From Lumbricus terrestris (lineage: Eukaryota; Annelida; Clitellata; Crassiclitellata; Lumbricidae), in NCBI GenBank assembly GCA_949752735.1, contig OX457041.1, forward strand, positions 21,676,117-21,740,116: a DNA stretch of 64,000 nt. The letters are read 5' to 3'. The notes below the pieces were generated by a model. That model had not been told where the DNA came from and ran no database searches. It saw only the letters and a program-made list of their open reading frames with translations. Each line of letters opens with the position of its first letter. Positions within the stretch are counted from its first letter, which is position 1. The translations under genes and the position numbers were made by a program. Below are positions 56,971-64,000 of this stretch, piece after piece.

Positions 56971-58327
56971 GTGGTGCAGGGATGCAGGGATAAAAGGATG
57001 ATCCGATGAAAGAATGGAGGATGTATGGAAGGAAGGATGGAGGGCTGGAAGGGTAAAGGAATTGGTTGAATGGATGGGTGGAAGTATGCAGGTGGATAAG
57101 CGTACTATAACCATCAATTTATTGACCCAAAAGTATACAAAGTAACACATCACCATACTATAGAATAAGCAATCCGTTGGTCACAAAAAGGAACTCTATT
57201 CCGCTGGTTAAGGCATCCTACATAATGATAATAATAATATGTAGGCCTATACATGTGTATTATGTAGTCTCATGGTTACCATTGGTTACCATTGGTATAT
57301 AGATTTGCTCATATTCAAATTATCTCAATACTTATGCAATTACAAACATCTTATTACGAAGCATCACACCTTAACAGTGATATTAGGAGAAAGTGTGTAA
57401 GGGATAAGAACTCGACTATTCGTTCTGCTAAGTCAACCATAGGCGTGACTTTGATGTTTACATGACTTGAGATTTGTGATACTGCGAAGGGTTTGAGATA
57501 TTTTGCTTCATTCTTCCGGACCTGCACAGCTAATCGAAAATTTGTGAGAATTTGTATACCCGGTACTGTTAAGCTCACTTTTAAATGAAGGTATAGTAGG
57601 TTTCTCTTGTTCTAGGAGTGGACGTGCGAGGCTTGATTAAAAAGTTGGCATGGGAGATAGGCAATGTGTTGTATACGCATAATTATTGATACATGAATTC
57701 ACGCATCTGTAGTTGATTGATTTGCAAAACTTTTAGATCCCCGAGCTACGTGAATAACTGCTCTGCTTGCGAGTTGTAGGGGGAGCCGACTGTCAATACG
57801 ACAACTCTTGTTTGAAAAACATTTATTCTATGAAGCCGAGAGTTATAGTTTGAAGCCCAGATCAGGTTGCACGGATAAAATATAGTAGTACAATGTGAGC
57901 AGAATGTTTCTAGCTAGATGGAGGGAGTGGGAGAACGAGGGCGAGAGGCAGGGAGGAGTGAGGGGGAAAGCGGTAGGAAGCAGAGAGGCAGAGGAGACAG
58001 AGATAGATTTGTTGAGTGGATGAAAGGATCGATGGAGGGATGGGTCGGTGTGGGTGGGGTGGGGCAGGAGATGTGGACAGGTTGATTGATGAATAGATAA
58101 GTAGATGGGTGGTGAGCGGACGAACGGATAGATAGAGAGAAAGACTACCAGACGGTTAAACACACACAGACATAGTTCCCTGAATGAATGTACTAATTAA
58201 TTTAATATTAAAGCTCATTTTCAGGACATCAGAAAAGCTCGGATGGATGCGAGTAAATGAAAAAATAATGATTAATGAACGTTGAAAAACGAAAGCTAGA
58301 AATAAAGAATGAACGAATGCGTTGCTA
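56971..58327. other. Non-coding (presumed receptor intron)
   Basis: Includes GGAT-derived sequence to 57075, a short direct repeat GGTTACCATT at 57273-57295, and a GA/GGGT-rich patch (57900-58130). No exon with conserved receptor ligand-domain motifs was found. Confidence 0.5.
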
Positions 58328-58615
58328 TAGCAACTGATCGATCTTTTCAGTGACATCTTTCAGTATACGGTATATTGCTATAATTTGACATATTTTTTAT
58401 CACAGAATGCGTGCAGAAAAAGAATTACAGATGAGCAACTTTAGCTACGGTATAATTCGTAAATTTATTCTATGCTACTTTAAAAGCGATTGGTCGATCT
58501 TTTCAGTGACTTCTGTCAGTATTGCTATAATTTGACACATCACAGAATTCTGTGAGAAGAATAAGATATGAGCAACTTTACGGTATAATTCGTAAATTTA
58601 TTCTATACTATTTTA
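58328..58615. repeat. Tandem duplication, ~158-bp period
   Basis: TCGATCTTTTCAGTGAC, GCTATAATTTGACA, GAGCAACTTTA and GGTATAATTCGTAAATTTAT appear in the same order twice, with small deletions in the second copy. Confidence 0.88.
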
Positions 58616-59018
58616 TATCTCAGCTGAGTCTAATTGCACGTCACACTCTGCACTGAACACTGAACAGTGAACACTGAACAGCACAGTCGATGGCTTCGTC
58701 AACTGAAGCAAAACTGGAGGATCAACTCGTTCAGTCGATTCGTTCATTCGATCTTAAAGCCAATTAATTCGTCGACTCAACCGAATCATTGCACTGGAAA
58801 TCCATGGCTTAAAGACCACACAGATGCATCACCTACCCCGTCACACCCACACGCCACCACCACCCACACAACACACACACATACACACAGACTCACGCAC
58901 GCACCCACAGACTCACGCACTGACATGCACACCCAACGCACAATTGATGAGAATTGGTTAAATGAAAAAGAAATGGACGGAGGAGCGAGGAGGAAAGCAA
59001 AAAATGGAGTGTACCAGC

Positions 59019-59200
<182 letters not shown>

Positions 59201-59314
59201 AGAGAGGTCGTGAGGAGAGGGTGAGAGTTAACTTGCAGTGAGGCATGAGAGTCAACGCAGAGAGAGAGAGAGAGAGAGAGACATGTACACACAGCACACA
59301 GACACCGACACATA

Positions 59315-59316
<2 letters not shown>

Positions 59317-59388
<72 letters not shown>
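59317..59388. repeat. (CA)n microsatellite
   Basis: About 35 CA units, with a smaller block at 59420-59448. Confidence 0.95.
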
Positions 59389-59391
<3 letters not shown>

Positions 59392-59809
59392 GGCGTTAGA
59401 GAGAAAGAGACGCAGATTCACACATTCACACACACACACACACACACGGGCATGTAGAGTCATTTGGAGGTTGAGAAGCGGTTTAACAATGACAAATAGT
59501 CTAAAGATAGTCGGAAAGTTGTCGAATCAAACTTTGGATGCAGAGTGAAGAAGCCAAAGAAAGGACAGAAAGCGAAACTGAGGCAGACGCTATGGACAGA
59601 GGATGAAGATATGAATTGTTCTACCGGAAGTGCGTCATTGATCACGTGACATTTAAAAATAAACAGACAGACACAGCTAAACACATGTACTGACACACAG
59701 ACTTGTGGAAGTACACACATGTAGAACCAAGACTTTACAGCACATAATAATAAACGCTATGATATTAAATATAAACCCGATTTCTACCAATTCTGTTTTT
59801 TATCTGCAG

Positions 59810-59882
59810 AGATCAGAGCCACGAAGACCAAAATGACCCTTTGATCGGTCCATGGCGGTTCCAAAAGAGATACCGGTACAAG
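59810..59882 (+). other. Speculative small internal exon
   Basis: A pyrimidine tract plus CAG (TTTTTTATCTGCAG) precedes an open 73-base stretch encoding DQSHEDQNDPLIGPWRFQKR then YRYK, followed by GTTAGG. No protein family was recognised and the donor is weak. Confidence 0.2.
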
Positions 59883-60540
59883 GTTAGGCTCATATTATAT
59901 ATATATGGACCTAAATAGATGAGTGAGGCACGCACCCACATGCGCCCACACAATGGGTAGAGAGTCAAAGGGCAGCGTAGGTGATCGATCATATTTTACG
60001 GGTCTTTGATAGCGTCAGAGGCAGAGAAAGCATGACTGAAGGGACGTCATGAATTGCCAATTACAGGAGAGGCAGGCGAAATCGAACCCTAGTGGCAGGG
60101 GCGAAAAGTGGAGGAGCACTTTGGCAACGAACGGGGTCAACATGAAGCCAAAGAGCGACAGACAAGAGCCTGCTGAGTAAATGCTGTTGCCACGAAGAAC
60201 ATTAATTTATATGACGGCAATTTCCAGGTCCTTCGTCGTCGACACAGGGCTGTCGGATAGTCTAACCTCAAGTGCAACATCGTTTTATACGTGCGACTAT
60301 CACAATTACGTCGGAAAATAGCAGACACTTCTGTGGTTAGTACGCTCACACCACACATGCGAGCAGCGCACATTATACAAACAATTGACCTTCGATGCAG
60401 TGTAAGGTAGAAGTGTCTGATTTAATTTTAATCTGACCAGAACTGACATCGCCTGGTCTCTCGTTCAATATGTTTCAAACATAGCATGATTTCATCTGAT
60501 GGTCTAGCCAAGTCTTAATCGTAATCTTGATATGATCCAA
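59883..60540. other. Non-coding sequence
   Basis: A 78-aa minus frame at 60137-60373 shows no motif. The segment runs into the inverted satellite. Confidence 0.45.
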
Positions 60541-62763
60541 TCCAATCTGATCTAATCTAATCTAATCTGATCTAATCTAATCTAATCTAATCTAATCTAA
60601 TCTAATCTAATCTGATCTAATCTAATCTGATCTAATCTAAATCTAATCTGATCTAATCTGATCTAATCTAATCTAATCTAATCTAATCTAATCTAATCTA
60701 ACCTAATCTAATCTAATCTGATCTAATCTGATCTAATCTAATCTAATCTAATCTAATCTAATCTAATCTAATCTGATCTAATCTGATCTAATCTAATCTA
60801 ATCTAATCTAACCTAATCTAATCTAATCTGATCTAATCTGATCTAATCTAATCTAATCTAATCTAATCTAATCTAATCTAATCTGATCTAATCTAATCTG
60901 ATCTAATCTAAATCTAATCTGATCTGATCTAATCTAATCTAATCTGATCTAATCTAACCTAATCTAATCTAATCTGATCTAATCTGATCTAATCTAATCT
61001 AATCTAATCTAACCTAATCTAATCTAATCTGATCTAATCTGATCTAATCTAATCTAATCTAATCTGATCTAATCTGATCTAATCTAATCTAATCTGATCT
61101 AATCTAACCTAATCTAATCTAATCTGATCTAATCTGATCTAATCTAATCTAATCTAATCTGATCTGATCTAATCTAATCTAATCTGATCTAATCTAACCT
61201 AATCTAATCTAATCTGATCTAATCTGATCTAATCTAATCTAATCTAATCTAACCTAATCTAATCTAATCTGATCTAATCTGATCTAATCTAATCTAATCT
61301 AATCTAATCTAATCTAATCTAATCTGATCTAATCTAATCTGATCTAATCTAAATCTAATCTGATCTGATCTAATCTAATCTAATCTGATCTAATCTAACC
61401 TAATCTAATCTAATCTGATCTAATCTGATCTAATCTAATCTAATCTAATCTAACCTAATCTAATCTAATCTGATCTAATCTGATCTAATCTAATCTAATC
61501 TAATCTGATCTAATCTGATCTAATCTAATCTAATCTGATCTAACCTAATCTAATCTAATCTGATCTAATCTGATCTAATCTAATCTAATCTAATCTAACC
61601 TAATCTAATCTAATCTGATCTAATCTGATCTAATCTAATCTGATCTGATCTAATCTAATCTAATCCAATCCAATCTAATCTAATCTAATCTGATCTAATC
61701 TGATCTAATCTAATCTAATCTAATCTAACCTAATCTAATCTGGTCTAATCTGATCTAATCTAATCTAATCTAATCTAACCTAATCTAATCTAATCTGATC
61801 CAATCTGATCTAATCTAATCTAATCTGATCTAATCTAATCTAATCTAATCTAATCTAATCTAATCTGATCTAATCTAATCTAATCTAATCTAATCTAATC
61901 TAATCTAATCTAATCTGATCTGATCTAATCTAATCTAATCTAATCTAATCTAATCTAATCCAATCCAATCTGATCTAATCTAATCTAATCTGATCTAATC
62001 TAATCTAATCTGATCTAATCTAATCTAATCTAATCTAATCTAATCTAATCCAATCCAATCTGATCTAATCTAATCTAATCTAATCTAATCTAATCTAATC
62101 TGATCTGATCTAATCTGATCTAATCTAATCTAATCTAATCTAATCCAATCCAATCTGATCTAATCTAATCTAATCTGATCTAATCTAATCTAATCTAATC
62201 TAATCTAATCTAATCTAATCTAATCTAATCTAATCTGATCTAATCTAATCTAATCTAATCTAATCTAATCTAATCTAATCTGATCTAATCTGATCTAATC
62301 TAATCTGATCTGATCTAATCTAATCTAATCCAATCCAATCTGATCTCATCTAATCTAATCTAATCTAACCTAATCTAATCTAATCTGATCCAATCTGATC
62401 TAATCTAATCTAATCTGATCTAATCTAATCTAATCTAATCTAATCTAATCTAATCTGATCTAATCTGATCTAATCTAATCTAATCTAATCTAATCCAATC
62501 CAATCTGATCTAATCTAATCTAATCTGATCTAATCTAATCTAATCTAATCTAATCTAATCTAATCTAATCTAATCCAATCCAATCTGATCTAATCTAATC
62601 TAATCTGATCTAATCTAATCTAATCTAATCTAATCTAATCTAATCTAATCTAATCTGATCTGATCTGATCTAATCTAATCTAATCCAATCCAATCTGATC
62701 TCATCTAATCTAATCTAATCTAATCTAATCTCATCCGATCTAATCTAATCTAATATAATCTGA
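60541..62763 (-). repeat. 2.2-kb satellite of AGATT-type pentamers in inverted orientation
   Basis: The plus strand is TAATC/TGATC/TAACC/CAATC pentamers. On the minus strand this is AGATT, AGATC, AGGTT, the pentamer family of 34182-43154. It lacks the regular GGATG and AGATA pentamers, so the 25-bp monomer is not established; variants recur in irregular multiples of five bases. Confidence 0.93.
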
Positions 62764-63444
62764 GTTCTTATTCAGCGAAAACATAAGACGGTTTAATATT
62801 CATATCGAAATCTAAGAGTCGAAATCTGATCGTAATTCCAAAATACAATATTGGCCACATTTTGCGTTCGATAGATATGTCTATAGCTGAAGCGAAGCAA
62901 CTTACGTCCTGTATGAATCATGCGTTTAACCACATTATAGTTGCACTGTTGTTTGACGATGGGCAATAGTTTAAGCGAGGAGGAGAAGAAGGGGCATGGC
63001 AGGTAAAGTAGGCTGATCACACACAATCCTATGGACAAGGAGTATATTTAACTGGGAAATAACGTGCAGAACAAAACATTCTATCGGACACTAGGCGTCG
63101 CTCTGAATACAATGCATCAGTGACGCAGTTTCCGCGGAGTCCGTCATAATATAATATTTTCGCAACGGCGCTGGATAGCTAATGCTGGATAGTGGGTACG
63201 ACAAACCCCGAACGCTGCAGATACAATGTCATGTTGTACAATGGTAGGTCTAATAGTAGACGATAAAAGAATTATTGTTCCTCAGTGATACGTGGGCTGC
63301 GGTGGGCAATAATAAACACGTCGTATAATTATATTATATACATACATAGGCCTACACGTAGTACATATAGGTCTATTATATATATATATATATTGTATAA
63401 TACATATAATGCGTAGGTTTATATGCAGTATTTTTGTCAACATC
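62764..63444. other. Non-coding sequence
   Basis: No gene recognised. One TAGGCCTA lies near 63347, and an (AT)n run at 63376-63393. Confidence 0.5.
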
Positions 63445-63485
63445 AGTAGCCACAGCAGCATCGTTATTATCATCATCATCGGCAT

Positions 63486-63517
<32 letters not shown>

Positions 63518-63570
63518 GCAGCAGCATCGTCGTCGTAATCATCATCATCATCATCATCATCAGCATCGAC
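63445..63570. repeat. (ATC)n microsatellite
   Basis: ATC triplets with GGC, GCA and GTC interruptions. Confidence 0.9.
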
Positions 63571-63887
63571 TTCATTATGAATGAATGCCAGGGTTAACCA
63601 AAAGTTTCGACTTTTGAAATTTCAATCTCTTCCAAGACCAATTGATTGATTCTTCTTCGATAAAAATAATATTTTCAAAAATCAATCAGTTTTGTCAGCC
63701 TAATAGGAAACGCCAAATCAAACTGTAGTTTTCATTTATAAGAAGTATCCTCAATAAAACAACATCTTGTTTATCTATTTACTCGAAAATGTGTTATAGC
63801 CTATGACGTAAGCAAAAGATAAAAATTTAACAAATTAATGTAACTGAAACACAAGAATGCTTTCGGAAAGGATTGCGGTTCTATTTT

Positions 63888-64000
63888 GGATCGCTATCTG
63901 AATGCTATCTGAATGCTATCTGGATGCTATCTGAATGCTATCTGAATGTTATCTGAATGCTATCTGAATGTTATCTGAATGCTATCTGAATGCTATCTGA
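63888..64000. repeat. 11-bp GCTATCTGAAT minisatellite, cut by the window end
   Basis: About ten units with GGAT and GTTAT variants; it continues beyond the window. Confidence 0.92.

Noticed and set aside
60137..60373. 78-aa minus-strand frame
   Set aside because: No signal peptide, domain or splice context recognised.

Overview
The window is eukaryotic and almost certainly from a marine invertebrate. It has long introns with canonical splice signals, many nested DNA transposons and LINE/SINE tails, very long microsatellites, and three recognisable animal genes: a universal stress protein, a forkhead factor and a nicotinic receptor. Metazoan universal stress proteins point away from vertebrates and insects. 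The SINE/L2 tail type and the very frequent palindrome TAGGCCTA would fit an echinoderm or another invertebrate deuterostome, but this is inference and I cannot name the species.

Layout. 0.2-5.9 kb is a nearly complete, young Gypsy-type LTR retrotransposon. Its single ORF carries Gag and protease, then loses RT/RNase H/integrase and ends in a C2H2 finger plus an acidic tail. 6.8-8.1 kb is a Helitron-like element on the minus strand carrying a CCCCAC minisatellite. 9.0-10.1 kb is a purine tract and a GT repeat. 10.65-13.1 kb is a three-level nest: an L2 fragment inside a hAT element with a perfect 8-bp duplication, inside a TA-flanked mariner-like element. 13.6-21.5 kb holds three phase-consistent exons of a universal stress protein gene (+ strand); its introns carry a 2.4-kb Helitron and a hAT MITE. 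22-29.4 kb is MITEs, L2 ends, a mariner-like element, a 44-bp-arm hairpin and a tRNA-headed SINE. 30.2-31.4 kb is an apparently single-coding-exon forkhead gene whose C-terminal coding segment is also present upstream as an inverted ~98-bp copy. 31.6-33.1 kb is TATG microsatellite around a mariner-like element. 34.2-43.15 kb is a ~9-kb satellite of 25-bp monomers. 44-50 kb holds a MITE, a decayed LINE, a candidate secreted-protein first exon with a TATA box, a foldback element with microsatellite arms and an expanded dispersed repeat. 50.7-56.4 kb holds the two 3'-most coding exons of an alpha-type nicotinic receptor subunit (minus strand). 56.6-64 kb is microsatellites, a 2.2-kb GATTA-type satellite in the opposite orientation to the first, and non-coding sequence.

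The host genes look unrelated to each other, and the 5' exons of the stress protein and receptor genes were not found. The strongest leads are the rearranged Gag-protease-zinc-finger retroelement, the inverted forkhead C-terminal duplication, the receptor subunit with an altered agonist-binding box, the candidate secreted peptide, and the paired inverted satellites and foldback structures. Domain calls are by eye from motifs; no database search was run.
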